A stretch of 60,828 nt of DNA from Trichocoleus desertorum ATA4-8-CV12 (lineage in GTDB: Bacteria; Cyanobacteriota; Cyanobacteriia; FACHB-46), in assembly GCA_019358975.1 (NCBI GenBank), contig JAHHIL010000029.1:1-60828 (forward strand). Direction: 5' to 3'. Position 1 is the stretch's first letter. Every line of letters starts with the position of its first letter. Positions 1-10,130 of the stretch are shown piece by piece. The notes below the pieces were generated by a model. That model made no database searches. It worked only from the letters and a program-made list of their open reading frames with translations, and was not told the origin of the DNA. The position numbers were made by a program, and so were the translations under genes.

Positions 1-118
1 TCCTGGTGTTCATGGCGCGGTGGAACCACACTGACCCATCTCGAACTCAGAGGTGAAACGCTGCAGCGGCGACGATACTTTGGGGGTAGCCCCACGGGAC
101 AATAGCTCGATGCCAGGA
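1..118 (+). rRNA. rrf: 5S ribosomal RNA
   Basis: The sequence has the conserved cyanobacterial 5S blocks: CCGNACTC-like loop B (here CTCGAACTCAGAGG), GTGAAACG, a GGGGGTAGCCCC stem, and the terminal helix TCCTGG (1-6) pairing with CCAGGA (113-118). It is the last gene of an rRNA operon whose 16S and 23S genes lie upstream of the window. A strong terminator follows within 10 bases. The gene appears complete or within a base or two of complete at the left edge. Confidence 0.95.
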
Positions 119-126
119 TAATATTA

Positions 127-168
127 AAGAAAAGACTCCTTTGTAACTGACGAAAGGAGTCTTTTCTT
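127..168 (+). terminator. rRNA operon terminator
   Basis: A perfect 16-bp inverted repeat (127-142 and 153-168, loop GTAACTGACG) whose second arm is T-rich (CTTTTCTT). It lies directly behind the 5S rRNA gene and is convergent with the DUF3370 gene, so it may also stop that gene's transcript. Confidence 0.85.
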
Positions 169-183
169 ATGGAATTGTGCAGT

Positions 184-1581
184 TCAATTGGCAGTATTTA
201 AGGTTTTGACTGTTAGAACTTGAGGGGGTGTTGAGTCAGGGGGATAGAGAAAATCAACCTGGACAAGGCGACGTTGGTTGGCAGGAATATTTAGGGTTAC
301 GAGAGGTTCACCTTCTTGACCACGTCGTTGTACTAGATGGATATATTGAGTAAGGGGGCGATCGCGCTCATCGTTATACCGGATGCGAACGCTGCCACGA
401 AAGAACACTTGACGAGCAGGTGGCTCTAGAAAACGTAATCCTTGCTTGCTAAGCGTATCCTCCTTCAAAGGTGTTTCTAGGGAAATAGCAACTGTTTGAG
501 GTTGGTTAGTGGGATTAGTTAGCGGCAGGGTTAAGTTGTACTCCATTGCGTAATTGCCATGAGCTTGGTAAGCGGTGTCAGGATAGCGAGCTAGCAACGG
601 AGCGCTTTGAATCTGAGTAGTTCCTAAAGTGCCAGCTAGTAGTGTGCTGAGACCATACGAAAAAGCTTCTCCAACTGCAGGAATTGTCAGGAATTGGCTA
701 GTAGGGTTATCTACAAGTTGCGATCGCCAGGTAGATCCTTGAGCAACTCCCGCGACTCGGCTATAGATCACTTGGCCTGTCTTGACATCCGGGGGTGTGG
801 GTGTGCGATCGCGTGGCCCTGATAAGTCACCATTGTTTAAGAGAGTTTCCCATTCTTCTAGGGTGGGAGCCTGTTCCGTGCCCTCTGTATTGGCACGCGC
901 AAACATCCCTAAGGTAGCCATGTAAACGGGGCCGTTGCTGCGTAAGCGCATGAGAGTAGAACGACCATTGATTGGTGGGTCAAGAGTGGCTACTGGAATC
1001 GGGAGATTGAGCAGCATACGGCTTTCTCCCGGTGGAATGACCAGTTGTGCTGGGAAGTTGTCCTGCCGTTTACCTCGCAGAACATCATTCATAGCGCGAT
1101 CGCCTGGGCCTGCATACACACTACCTGTTGGATTCTCAACGTAGGGAGGTAGCTCAATAAAGGGTGCATCGGGCTGGCTGAGATAACTGGCAGCTTGCAG
1201 AATGTCAACCGTGACTGGTTGGGTGCTGGAATTGTGGAGGATGGCACCCAAATAAAGTGTTTTCAGATCCTCAGGAGTCGTCGCTTTAGCGATGTGATGA
1301 GCGAAGAGATCGAAGCGGCCTTGCAATGGGACGTTGAGATGAGCAGCAGGAAAGCGCTTGCCTGTAGATGGAAAAGTTGAAAGGAGAATGCCTTCCTTTT
1401 GCACAACTTCTGGGCTGTTGCTATTGAAGACCAGAACATCGTCTAACTGACCGAGCAACGGTCTGACTTCTTGCAGCCGCACAAATTCTTCAGAGGGTGG
1501 TGGGGAAGGTGGAGCGGGAGTAGCTTGAGCCAAAGTTAATAGGGGCAACAACGAGAACATGCGATAGTTCACTCGAAACAT
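184..1581 (-). CDS. DUF3370 domain protein, exported
   Basis: A 465-residue protein of the DUF3370 family, which is largely cyanobacterial and of unknown biochemical role. The N-terminus has a hydrophobic stretch (about residues 8-19, FSLLPLLTLAQA) followed by a Pro-rich linker, consistent with a cleaved signal peptide after AQA, so a periplasmic or surface location is inferred. The rest is predicted soluble and rich in beta-structure-like sequence (GRSTLMRLRSNGPVYMATLG), with no enzymatic motif seen. It stands alone on the minus strand, convergent with the 5S gene. I recognise the family by its LQEVRPL...VFNSNSPE segment; function is not known. Confidence 0.8.
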   Translation of the reverse strand: MFRVNYRMFSLLPLLTLAQATPAPPSPPPSEEFVRLQEVRPLLGQLDDVLVFNSNSPEVVQKEGILLSTFPSTGKRFPAAHLNVPLQGRFDLFAHHIAKATTPEDLKTLYLGAILHNSSTQPVTVDILQAASYLSQPDAPFIELPPYVENPTGSVYAGPGDRAMNDVLRGKRQDNFPAQLVIPPGESRMLLNLPIPVATLDPPINGRSTLMRLRSNGPVYMATLGMFARANTEGTEQAPTLEEWETLLNNGDLSGPRDRTPTPPDVKTGQVIYSRVAGVAQGSTWRSQLVDNPTSQFLTIPAVGEAFSYGLSTLLAGTLGTTQIQSAPLLARYPDTAYQAHGNYAMEYNLTLPLTNPTNQPQTVAISLETPLKEDTLSKQGLRFLEPPARQVFFRGSVRIRYNDERDRPLTQYIHLVQRRGQEGEPLVTLNIPANQRRLVQVDFLYPPDSTPPQVLTVKTLNTAN

Positions 1582-1662
1582 GTCAGTAATAAGAAGTTTA
1601 CGGGGTGTAGGAAGTTTCTATGATTGGGTTTGAGAAAATTTAGCTGGAGTAAATGCAGTCAC

Positions 1663-2175
1663 CTAGAGGCTGAGCAGGCGCTGCATAATGGTTAAAAAAT
1701 CTGACACCATGAATTCGATGTTCTGTGGAGTCAAAATGGGTACGTGAACAAAGAGGCAATAATTCTGTAGCTTTTGCTCTCTGCTGTATTTCAAGAGAGA
1801 GTAATAGAGCCAGTTACAAACGAATTGCCCTGCATCATGGCTAATAGCTGTGGTCGGTAAGTCTGCGATTAAAGATTCTAAATTTAGAGGGGTGGTAATA
1901 ACTTCGCTGTCATGTTTGCCATTGGACTCGACCGTGAGTAGACTACGACTTTCTGCCATACCACAACAAAGAATGATGTGGGGTTGTAATTCATCTACTT
2001 TGGCTAGAAGCTGACTGGGGGCGAGATCAAAATCAACTGGAATCTGGCGGAGGAAGTGCAGTTGCTGAGGATAAGGATTTTGGTGGGAGACTATCTCCAG
2101 TAAGTCATCGGAAGAATTCGATCGCTGGTGGGGTTGCCAGGTGTCAAAAGAAGTGAGAAGGATACTTCGTGGCAT
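1663..2175 (-). CDS. pyroglutamyl-peptidase I family protein (peptidase C15)
   Basis: Probable cysteine peptidase of family C15, whose members remove N-terminal pyroglutamate from peptides in the cytoplasm. The catalytic triad is visible when counted from the ATG at 2175: Glu83 (in SLLTVES), Cys120 (in SHDAGQFVCNWLYY) and His144 (in LFVHVP). At 170 residues it is shorter than typical Pcp (about 200-215). The open frame extends 15 codons upstream, but MPRSILLTSF matches where family members begin, so 2175 is the better start. It is divergent from hisH with a 59-base spacer that must hold both promoters. The substrate could differ from classical Pcp, since cyanobacterial members of this short form are little studied. 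Confidence 0.75.
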   Translation of the reverse strand: MPRSILLTSFDTWQPHQRSNSSDDLLEIVSHQNPYPQQLHFLRQIPVDFDLAPSQLLAKVDELQPHIILCCGMAESRSLLTVESNGKHDSEVITTPLNLESLIADLPTTAISHDAGQFVCNWLYYSLLKYSREQKLQNYCLFVHVPILTPQNIEFMVSDFLTIMQRLLSL

Positions 2176-2234
2176 GAGAGGTAATCTACAACCAACTACA
2201 ATAAAAGTATGAATCAGCACAGGGAAGTGGATTA

Positions 2235-2870
2235 ATGGCAGTCATTGCGGTCGTCGATTATGACATGGGCAATTTGCACTCCGTATGCAAAGGTTTAGAG
2301 CGAGCGGGAGCCACACCTCAAATTACTGATCGCCCCCATGAAATTGACCAAGCTGATGCCGTGGTATTGCCTGGTGTAGGAGCTTTTGATCCAGCAGTGC
2401 AACATTTGCGATCGCGCCATTTAGAAGCACCAATCAAACAAGCGATCGCTAGTGGTAAGCCATTTCTAGGCATTTGCTTAGGTTTGCAAATTTTGTTTGA
2501 CGGCAGTGAGGAAGGCCAAGAACCAGGCTTAGGGATTGTGCCAGGAGTGGTGCGGCACTTTCGTCGTGAGCCTGGAATTACAATTCCCCACATGGGTTGG
2601 AATCAACTCAACTTTACGCAATCTCAGTTACCCATCTGGCAAAGCTTGCCTGCTCAGCCTTGGGTGTATTTTGTCCACTCTTACTATGTTGACCCTATTG
2701 ACTCCCAAGTTCGGGCTGCCACAGTGACGCATGGCACTCAAACCGTGACAGCGGCGATCGCACAGGGAAATTTGATGGCAGTGCAATTCCACCCCGAAAA
2801 GTCTTCTGAATCAGGTCTACAGATTTTAGCGAACTTTGTCAGTCAAGTTCGATCTACTGTTTTGGCTTAG
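2235..2870 (+). CDS. hisH: imidazole glycerol phosphate synthase, glutaminase subunit HisH
   Basis: Glutamine amidotransferase subunit of the histidine pathway. It hydrolyses glutamine and channels ammonia to HisF, which makes imidazole glycerol phosphate and AICAR. The class I amidotransferase triad is intact: Cys81 in GICLGLQ, then His186 and Glu188 in VQFHPEKSS. The oxyanion strand PGVGAFD is at about 46-52. At 211 residues it is full length. No other his gene is adjacent; hisIE lies 20 kb away, which fits the dispersed his genes usual in cyanobacteria. rsmD follows after 80 bases on the same strand and may be co-transcribed. Confidence 0.97.
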   Translation: MAVIAVVDYDMGNLHSVCKGLERAGATPQITDRPHEIDQADAVVLPGVGAFDPAVQHLRSRHLEAPIKQAIASGKPFLGICLGLQILFDGSEEGQEPGLGIVPGVVRHFRREPGITIPHMGWNQLNFTQSQLPIWQSLPAQPWVYFVHSYYVDPIDSQVRAATVTHGTQTVTAAIAQGNLMAVQFHPEKSSESGLQILANFVSQVRSTVLA

Positions 2871-2950
2871 GCGCTGAGCTTAGGCGCGAACATCGCAAGC
2901 ATGTTTATTCCTGCTGAGATGCCTATGGTAATCGCTCACCGTATTAATTC

Positions 2951-3499
2951 ATGAGTTTAAGGATTTATGGCAATCGCCAACTGAAAACTTTACCTGGACA
3001 GGGCACTCGACCGACGTCAGCGCGGGTTCGGGAAGCTTTGTTTAATATCTGGCAGGGAAGGCTTGAAGGTTGCCGTTGGTTAGACTTGTGTACCGGGAGT
3101 GGGGCGATGGGCGCGGAGGCTCTCTGTCGTGGCGCTACTTTTGTCTTAGGAATTGAACAATCGAACCGAGCTTGTAGCTTGATTCGGCAAAATTGGCAGC
3201 AGGTAGCCAAACCAGACCAACAATTTCAAGTGTGGCGAGGGGATATCTTACAGCGCTTATCAGGAGCAGCGGGGAAACAATTTGACTGCATTTACTTTGA
3301 TCCGCCCTATGCCAGCAATTTGTATCAACCTGTTTTAGAAGCGATCGCGCATTATCAGCTTTTAGCACCCGGTGGTGAAATTGCTGTGGAACATGACCCC
3401 CAAGGTTGGACGATCACTCAGATACCAACGCTAGAAGTTTGTCGTCAGAAAACCTATGGCAACACCGCCTTAACGTTTTACTGCCAAGCCCCAATTTGA
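2951..3499 (+). CDS. rsmD: 16S rRNA (guanine(966)-N2)-methyltransferase RsmD
   Basis: SAM-dependent methyltransferase predicted to methylate the 2-amino group of G966 of 16S rRNA in the small subunit. The N-terminal RPTSARVREALFN segment (20-32) is diagnostic of RsmD. SAM motif I is LDLCTGSGAMGAEAL (44-58), and the N-methyltransferase catalytic motif is DPPY (117-120). It has 182 residues, normal for the family. It sits downstream of hisH on the same strand. Confidence 0.95.
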   Translation: MSLRIYGNRQLKTLPGQGTRPTSARVREALFNIWQGRLEGCRWLDLCTGSGAMGAEALCRGATFVLGIEQSNRACSLIRQNWQQVAKPDQQFQVWRGDILQRLSGAAGKQFDCIYFDPPYASNLYQPVLEAIAHYQLLAPGGEIAVEHDPQGWTITQIPTLEVCRQKTYGNTALTFYCQAPI

Positions 3500-3619
3500 T
3501 TTGCAGGGCTAGAAACAGATTTGGGCAACCTAACAAGTAAAGACAGCTTAATAACTATGTTGAGCGATCTCTGGGGGTAATGGCAGCTTGGAGCGATCGC
3601 AACTTGTAGTCAAAAATTA

Positions 3620-3658
3620 GCCCTGGCTCCAAGGGTAAAACTCCTAATGAACCAGGGC
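3620..3658 (-). terminator. petG terminator
   Basis: A 7-bp perfect stem, GCCCTGG (3620-3626) with CCAGGGC (3652-3658), and a large loop. Read on the minus strand it is followed by a T-run (complement of AAAAA at 3612-3616). It lies just after the petG stop and opposes the end of rsmD. Confidence 0.6.
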
Positions 3659-3664
3659 GAGGTG

Positions 3665-3778
3665 TTACAGACCGAGCTGATTGCCGCGACGGTACTGTAG
3701 GTACGCTGCGACAAACAATCCAGCTAAGGTAATGGGAATCAAACCGAGAACAATCCCCGAAAGCAAAGGCTCTACCAC
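3665..3778 (-). CDS. petG: cytochrome b6f complex subunit V (PetG)
   Basis: A 37-residue single-span subunit of the cytochrome b6f complex in the thylakoid membrane, required for assembly or stability of the complex. Translation from GTG at 3778 gives [20 protein letters not shown] and ends YRRGNQLGL, essentially the canonical PetG sequence, so the identification is firm despite the small size. The start codon is GTG, with GGAGA about 7 bases upstream. It is transcribed away from cytM, with about 200 bases between the two starts. Confidence 0.97.
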   Translation of the reverse strand: MVEPLLSGIVLGLIPITLAGLFVAAYLQYRRGNQLGL

Positions 3779-3979
3779 GTCAAATCTCCTTATGAGTGTT
3801 TGCAGTACGTTAACGTTTCTTGCCTGTTTTTCATACTACTAGCTCTTGCTAGGAAAAAAAGAGTTTCATCAAACCTTTAGTCTTCTATGCAGCAGTGGGA
3901 TCGGAGGCTTCGCTCACCCGTCTGGAAAAACTCTCCAAACTTGCCTGCACGCTTTGAAACTTTTAAGCTATGTTATTGA

Positions 3980-4396
3980 ATGAAAAATTCTTTGTATATC
4001 TCCTTCACAGTTAGAAAACTTTTGGATAACCAGACGATTAAGCCCGAAATTTTAGTTCAGAAGATCAGCTTAATTGCGCTATCAATTTTGCTGACGATTT
4101 TGTTGGTGATTCTGGGTGTCCACCAATGGCAAGTTTCTGATCCTTATGTCAAGAGTGTGTTGTCTCTAAGAGGAGACCCAATTCTAGGCCATGCCATCTT
4201 TCAAATGAATTGTGCTGGATGTCATGGGCTAGAAGCGGATGGTCGTGTGGGTCCGAGTTTGCGTAATATTTCTCAGCGAAAGTCGAAGCTGAAGCTGATT
4301 CATCAGGTGATTAGTGGCAGAACGCCCCCAATGCCACAATTCCAGCCGAGTCCGCAAGAAATGACAGATTTGCTGAGCTATCTAGAAACGCTTTAA
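3980..4396 (+). CDS. cytM: cytochrome cM, membrane-anchored c-type cytochrome
   Basis: Class I c-type cytochrome of cyanobacteria (CytM), 138 residues. One N-terminal membrane anchor lies at about 30-47 (ISLIALSILLTILLVILG). Heme is bound through Cys78-Ala-Gly-Cys81-His82, and the likely axial Met is Met119 in PPMPQF. The C-terminal SPQEMTDLLSYLETL is typical of CytM. In model cyanobacteria CytM modulates respiratory and photosynthetic electron flow under stress or in the dark. The N-terminal cytoplasmic tail is about 25 residues longer than I recall for the Synechocystis form; there is no internal ATG before residue 76, so this start is used. The gene is divergent from petG and ends exactly where the convergent ABC exporter gene ends. 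Confidence 0.9.
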   Translation: MKNSLYISFTVRKLLDNQTIKPEILVQKISLIALSILLTILLVILGVHQWQVSDPYVKSVLSLRGDPILGHAIFQMNCAGCHGLEADGRVGPSLRNISQRKSKLKLIHQVISGRTPPMPQFQPSPQEMTDLLSYLETL

Positions 4397-6127
4397 CTAG
4401 CCGATTTGAAATTGTTGAGCATAGAAGCGAGCATAGCGATCGCCTTGGGCTAAAAGTTCCGCATGAGTCCCGGACTCCACCACACGGCCTTTTTCTAGCA
4501 CCAAAATGCGATCGGCCCGCCGAACTGTGGCAAGACGATGGGCAATGATAAAGACTGTACGGCCTTGCATCAGCCGTTCTAGCGCTTCTTGTACCAAGGC
4601 TTCAGATTCGGAGTCTAGAGCTGAGGTGGCTTCATCGAGGATGAGAATGCGGGGGTCTAGGAGCACGGCACGAGCGATCGCAATTCGTTGGCGCTGCCCT
4701 CCTGATAAATTAACGCCACGTTCTCCGACCCAAGTTTGATAACCTTCCGGAAGCTGGGTAATAAACTGATGAGCATTGGCAACTTTGGCAGCAGCTTCCA
4801 CAGCATCCAGGTCGAAGTTAGCGCGACCAAAGGCAATGTTTTGGGCGATCGTCCCAGAAAACAAGATCGTTTCTTGGGGGACAATCCCAATCTGCTGCCG
4901 TAAACTGCGCAAAGTGACATCGCGGATATCTACGCCATCAATCAGCACTTGCCCTACCTGAGGATCGTAAAACCGAGGTAAAAGGTTCACAAGAGTAGTT
5001 TTTCCCGCTCCAGAAGCACCGACTAGGGCGATCGCTTCTCCAGGCAAAGCTAGAAGGCTGAGGTGTTGCAGCACAGGCTGATCGGGTTGGTAGCTAAAAC
5101 CAATGTTGCGGCATTCCACTTTGCCAGTTACCGCAGGCGTGGGTCGAGCATTAACTTTTTCAGTCACCGCAGGTTGAATGGCAAACAATTCATAGATCCG
5201 ATCAACCGAGGCTTCTCCTTGCTTGAACTCGTTGTAGTTATCAGTAATGTGGGCGATCGGATCAATTAGTAAACCTACACCCGCCACATAACTACCAAAC
5301 TCAGCTCCAGTTAGGTTGCCTTGGGAGATCTGCCAACCGCCCAACAGCAGCAGCAACAGCACGCTCAACGCATAGAGAAAACCCACCACGGGAAACTGTA
5401 CCGCTCGTAACCAAGCCGCTAAATATTTGGCTTGGCGGTTGCGCTCTGCTTCGCGACTAAAGCGATCGATTTCATAGTCTTCGGCAGCAAAGGCTCGCAC
5501 TAAACGAATACCACTGAAGACTTCGGTGAGCAGGGAGGACAAATCAGAGACGCGGTTTTGGCTGGTGCGAGAGAAAAGCAGCATTTTTTGACCGAACCAG
5601 CTAATCAGAACCCCCATCAGCGGGGCAACGAGAAAGGTGGCGAGGGTCAATTGCCAGTTGAGATAAATCATGTAGCCCAACACGACTACGAGTTGCAACA
5701 CGCAAGGGATAAAGTCATGAAAGATTTTGTTCACAACTTCGCCAATGCGATCGATATCTTCGGTCAGGCGGTAGGTTAAGTCTCCGGTCTGAGCAGTTTC
5801 AAAATAGCTGAGGTTGAGGGTTTGCAGATGGCTATAGACTCGCCGCCGCAGGTCATAGGCGATCGCTAACGCTGCCTTAGCCATCAGCGAATCTTGCCCA
5901 TACTGAGCCGTTTTCTGCACCAGAAACCCGACGGCAACTACGCCTGCGACTTGAGCCAGCTCCCTTATATCTCCTTTAGCAGTGAGACTCAGCAGCTTCC
6001 CTGCTAGCCAGACTAAAGCAGGCCAAAAAGCGGTAAATACCAGGGTGCAAGCAAAAGCTCGAGCGATCGTGCGCCAATGAGGTTTGAGATACGGCAGTAG
6101 CTGCCAATAGTGCGATCGTGTCTTCAA
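4397..6127 (-). CDS. ABC exporter, fused membrane and ATPase domains (MsbA/HepA-like)
   Basis: Type IV-fold ABC exporter half-transporter of 576 residues that acts as a homodimer in the inner membrane. The N-terminal six-helix membrane domain spans about 1-310. The nucleotide-binding domain has Walker A GASGAGKTT (370-378), the signature LSGGQRQR (474-481), Walker B ILILDE (494-499) and the switch His530 in IIAHRLATV. The substrate cannot be told from sequence; relatives export lipids, glycolipids or drugs, and heterocystous cyanobacteria use close homologues (HepA, HglK-type) for envelope deposition. The stop codon abuts the stop of cytM with no intergenic base. DedA lies 83 bases upstream on the same strand. 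Confidence 0.9.
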   Translation of the reverse strand: MKTRSHYWQLLPYLKPHWRTIARAFACTLVFTAFWPALVWLAGKLLSLTAKGDIRELAQVAGVVAVGFLVQKTAQYGQDSLMAKAALAIAYDLRRRVYSHLQTLNLSYFETAQTGDLTYRLTEDIDRIGEVVNKIFHDFIPCVLQLVVVLGYMIYLNWQLTLATFLVAPLMGVLISWFGQKMLLFSRTSQNRVSDLSSLLTEVFSGIRLVRAFAAEDYEIDRFSREAERNRQAKYLAAWLRAVQFPVVGFLYALSVLLLLLLGGWQISQGNLTGAEFGSYVAGVGLLIDPIAHITDNYNEFKQGEASVDRIYELFAIQPAVTEKVNARPTPAVTGKVECRNIGFSYQPDQPVLQHLSLLALPGEAIALVGASGAGKTTLVNLLPRFYDPQVGQVLIDGVDIRDVTLRSLRQQIGIVPQETILFSGTIAQNIAFGRANFDLDAVEAAAKVANAHQFITQLPEGYQTWVGERGVNLSGGQRQRIAIARAVLLDPRILILDEATSALDSESEALVQEALERLMQGRTVFIIAHRLATVRRADRILVLEKGRVVESGTHAELLAQGDRYARFYAQQFQIG

Positions 6128-6210
6128 GGGATAGCGTCCAGCAAGTGTTCTCTCCTTTGTCTGACGCTACCAGCTTTTGGTAGTTTCTGAATGGCTTAGC
6201 CTGAGGAAAC

Positions 6211-6813
6211 TTAGGCGCGTTTCCAGTTCTTTTTGACCACCCAAATAATAAAGGCTGCAATCAGAATGCAGAGGACGACTTTAGAGAGCGGGCCGATATA
6301 TTGATCCACCAAATGATAGTTTTGGCCAAGTGCATAACCTGCGTAAGTCAACAGGCTCACCCATAAAGTGGTGCCTAGGGTGGAGTAGATCAGGAACGGT
6401 ACCATTGGCATACCGCTAATACCCGCAGGGAGAGAAATCAACGTCCGGACACCAGGGACAAGACGGCAGAAAAAGACAGCTTTGGCATTGTAGCGATCGA
6501 ACCAGTCATCGGCTCGGTCAATGTCTTTGCTAGAAATAGACAGCCATTTGCCATAGCGATCGGCTAAAGCCTTCAACCGTTCTTCCCCCAGTAACTTGCC
6601 TGCATAGTACCAAGGCAAGGCTCCTAATACTGTGCCCACAACCCCTGCTAAGACGGCATAGAAAAACTGCATTTTGCCCTGAAAAACTGTGAAGCCTGCC
6701 AGAGGCATGATCAGCTCGGATGGAATGGGTGGAAAGAGATTTTCCAAAAACATCAATAGACCAATACCCACGTAGCCTAGGGAGTTCATGGTGTTAGTAA
6801 TCCACTCAGCCAT
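6211..6813 (-). CDS. DedA family membrane protein
   Basis: DedA/VTT-domain integral membrane protein of 200 residues. The family scrambles or flips polyprenyl or other lipids across the membrane and supports envelope homeostasis. The signature FCRLVPGVRTLISLPAGISGM at about 114-134 carries the conserved Arg residues, and EIIPPIPSE-like NLFPPIPSELIMPLAG appears near 24-40. Several hydrophobic spans follow, ending in a basic tail (VVKKNWKRA). It lies upstream of the ABC exporter on the same strand and may share its transcript; both would handle envelope lipids, which is inference. Confidence 0.88.
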   Translation of the reverse strand: MAEWITNTMNSLGYVGIGLLMFLENLFPPIPSELIMPLAGFTVFQGKMQFFYAVLAGVVGTVLGALPWYYAGKLLGEERLKALADRYGKWLSISSKDIDRADDWFDRYNAKAVFFCRLVPGVRTLISLPAGISGMPMVPFLIYSTLGTTLWVSLLTYAGYALGQNYHLVDQYIGPLSKVVLCILIAAFIIWVVKKNWKRA

Positions 6814-6852
6814 CTGCTCAATTCCTCACGGGTGATTTAGAACATAAACAAA

Positions 6853-6873
6853 TGGGGCGCTGAGAACGCCCCA
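6853..6873 (-). terminator. ahcY terminator
   Basis: A 7-bp GC-rich hairpin (TGGGGCG at 6853-6859 with CGCCCCA at 6867-6873), 26 bases beyond the ahcY stop. Read on the minus strand it is followed by a moderately T-rich tract (ATTTGTTTATG). Confidence 0.55.
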
Positions 6874-6898
6874 ATTTAGAGAATGCTAAAAACTAGGT

Positions 6899-8188
<1,290 letters not shown>

Positions 8189-8277
8189 TTAGAATATTGA
8201 ACTCACTGACTTAAACTAGACTAACCGCATTTGCTGATGATCTAACACCTGAAATGGGGTCTGATTCGCTGCATAGA

Positions 8278-9849
8278 CTACAGGGGTTTCTCTTCAACCT
8301 GAGTTAAGTTTTCTGCCAGCAGAGGAGCTAGTTTGCTATTCAGGCGACCTGCTCGCACAAATTCTGCATAGGTGTCAGCTTCGATCGCCGTGAGTTCTTC
8401 CCATAGAAGCTCATGGCTAAAATCGCGTAGGTCAGGATACTCATTGTGGAGTTGGTCAATCTCACTCTGCAAATCGCTGAGCTGACCTTTGACCAATGCA
8501 GTTTGGTAGCGATAAAATTCGGGGTCAATTTCGGGGCGATCGCTTTGCGTCAAGTGTTTTTTGACTCGATTGATCGCCACCCAACGAGCGATCGTCTCTA
8601 CATATTTTTGCTGGATGGGTTGATCGCTGAGGAGCCCTAGCCGCTCTAGCAAAGGTTTGACCGTGAGTCCTTGAACTAAGAGAGTGAATAGAACCGCCCC
8701 AAAAACAGTAGCAATCACTTCTTCTCGCTCTCCCAGCATCGTGGGCACACTCAAGGCTAAGGCAATAGAGACTGACCCCCGCAACCCGCCCCACCACAAC
8801 ACCGTCTGATCCGGTAAGGAAATGAGAGATTTAGCGACCCCATTACTCAGGGCACCTAAAGCATAGATAGCGATCGCGCGGGAGAGCAGCATGGCTCCAA
8901 TGGTGATGGCGATCGTGCCTAAGTTAGCGCCCAGCACCGAAAAATGAATTTGATCACCAATCAATAAAAAGACAATCGAGTTGACGAAAAAGGCCAAGAA
9001 GTCCCAAAACTCAGTGACTACCAACCGAGTTCGAGGACTCATGCCAATGCGAGAACCAAGGTTGCCCAAAATAATGCCAGCCGTGACCACACCGATCACA
9101 CCAGAGCCACCCAAATCTTCGGTAATTAAGTAGGTACCGTAGGCTGAAACGAGGGTCAGAGATTGCTCCACCAAGGGTAAATCAAACCGCTGGGTCAGAT
9201 AGGAAAGGCCAAAGCCAATCAGACAGCCCACGCCAATCCCGATCCCAACCACCCCAATTAAACTAGCGAGCAGATCTGAGATATCCCAGTTGCTAGTGCC
9301 GAGGGGCAGGCCCACCAGAAACCCAAAGGCAACCACAGCCATACCATCGTTAAATAGACTTTCGCCTTCCATCAAGGTGGTCAACCGTTTACCTGCGCCT
9401 AACTCTCGAAATAAAGCAATCACAGACACCGGATCGGTGGCGGATAAGCTAGCCCCGACTAGCAGGGCTGTGGTCAAGGAGACCCCTCCTAAGTAGATCA
9501 ACCCCCAAGCGACCCCGGCGATCGAAATGACCACCCCTAGCACTGCAAATAAGCTAATCGGGATCAAGTCTTGCTTGAGATTAGACCACTTGATATTCCA
9601 AGCTGCCTCGAATAACAGCGGTGGTAAAAAGATAGACAGAATCAGCTCTGGCGAGAGATTCACTAAGCGAATATCAATAAACGCCAGCCCTAGCCCCACA
9701 ATCACCAACAGTAGTGTGTAGGGAATTTGGCGAAACCAGCTAATGATCCGGGGTAGGGTGGCCACACTTAAGGAAACAGAGAGCACCAGGAGGAACTGCT
9801 TGAGATTTTGCTCAATGGCTACTCCCTCTGTTACTGCTTCTACAGCCAT
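8278..9849 (-). CDS. Na+/H+ antiporter, CPA1 (NhaP-like) family
   Basis: Monovalent cation/proton antiporter of 523 residues in the plasma membrane. About 12 hydrophobic segments span residues 15-405. The transport-core motif SATDPVSVIALF (about 137-148) and ESLFNDGMAVVAF (about 164-176) hold the paired Asp residues of electroneutral CPA1 exchangers. A charged cytoplasmic tail of about 110 residues, probably helical (EIDQLHNEYPDLRDFSHELLWEE), follows and is the usual regulatory part. Role: sodium extrusion and pH homeostasis. Start at ATG 9849; the next gene upstream begins 280 bases away on the other strand. Confidence 0.9.
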   Translation of the reverse strand: MAVEAVTEGVAIEQNLKQFLLVLSVSLSVATLPRIISWFRQIPYTLLLVIVGLGLAFIDIRLVNLSPELILSIFLPPLLFEAAWNIKWSNLKQDLIPISLFAVLGVVISIAGVAWGLIYLGGVSLTTALLVGASLSATDPVSVIALFRELGAGKRLTTLMEGESLFNDGMAVVAFGFLVGLPLGTSNWDISDLLASLIGVVGIGIGVGCLIGFGLSYLTQRFDLPLVEQSLTLVSAYGTYLITEDLGGSGVIGVVTAGIILGNLGSRIGMSPRTRLVVTEFWDFLAFFVNSIVFLLIGDQIHFSVLGANLGTIAITIGAMLLSRAIAIYALGALSNGVAKSLISLPDQTVLWWGGLRGSVSIALALSVPTMLGEREEVIATVFGAVLFTLLVQGLTVKPLLERLGLLSDQPIQQKYVETIARWVAINRVKKHLTQSDRPEIDPEFYRYQTALVKGQLSDLQSEIDQLHNEYPDLRDFSHELLWEELTAIEADTYAEFVRAGRLNSKLAPLLAENLTQVEEKPL

Positions 9850-10078
9850 AGTTCTGAAGTAATGAACAACAAATCACAATCGTGACTTGCTGCCATAGTG
9901 ACATACTCACCCCTAATGCTATCTAGATGCTATTGGATTGAACCCAGACGCTATCAGTACATAAATACTATAATCATATAGAAGTACAACGGCTCAATTC
10001 AATCTTAAAAAACGGTTGATTTTTCAGCGTTTCAGGGTGGTTATTACCCTAAAATACGACCTCCATAGGCACCCTATA

Positions 10079-10130
10079 TGTAGTGACTATAAACTACAAT
10101 AGATCTAGTGAGATTCAAGTTCTAAATATG
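10079..10130 (+). promoter_or_regulatory. shared leader motif, copy 1
   Basis: Contains a small hairpin (TGTAGT 10079-10084 with ACTACA 10093-10098), then TACAAT (a -10-like hexamer), then GATTCAAGTTCT at 10112-10123, four bases before the ATG at 10128. The same parts occur in the same order before the next gene (10547-10596). There is no Shine-Dalgarno sequence at this start; the motif occupies its place. Confidence 0.5.

Noticed and set aside
9956-9969. LexA-like box AGTACATAAATACT
   Set aside because: It departs from the Nostoc-type consensus at one key position, the region is AT-rich, and neither neighbouring gene is a DNA-damage gene. Chance is likely.
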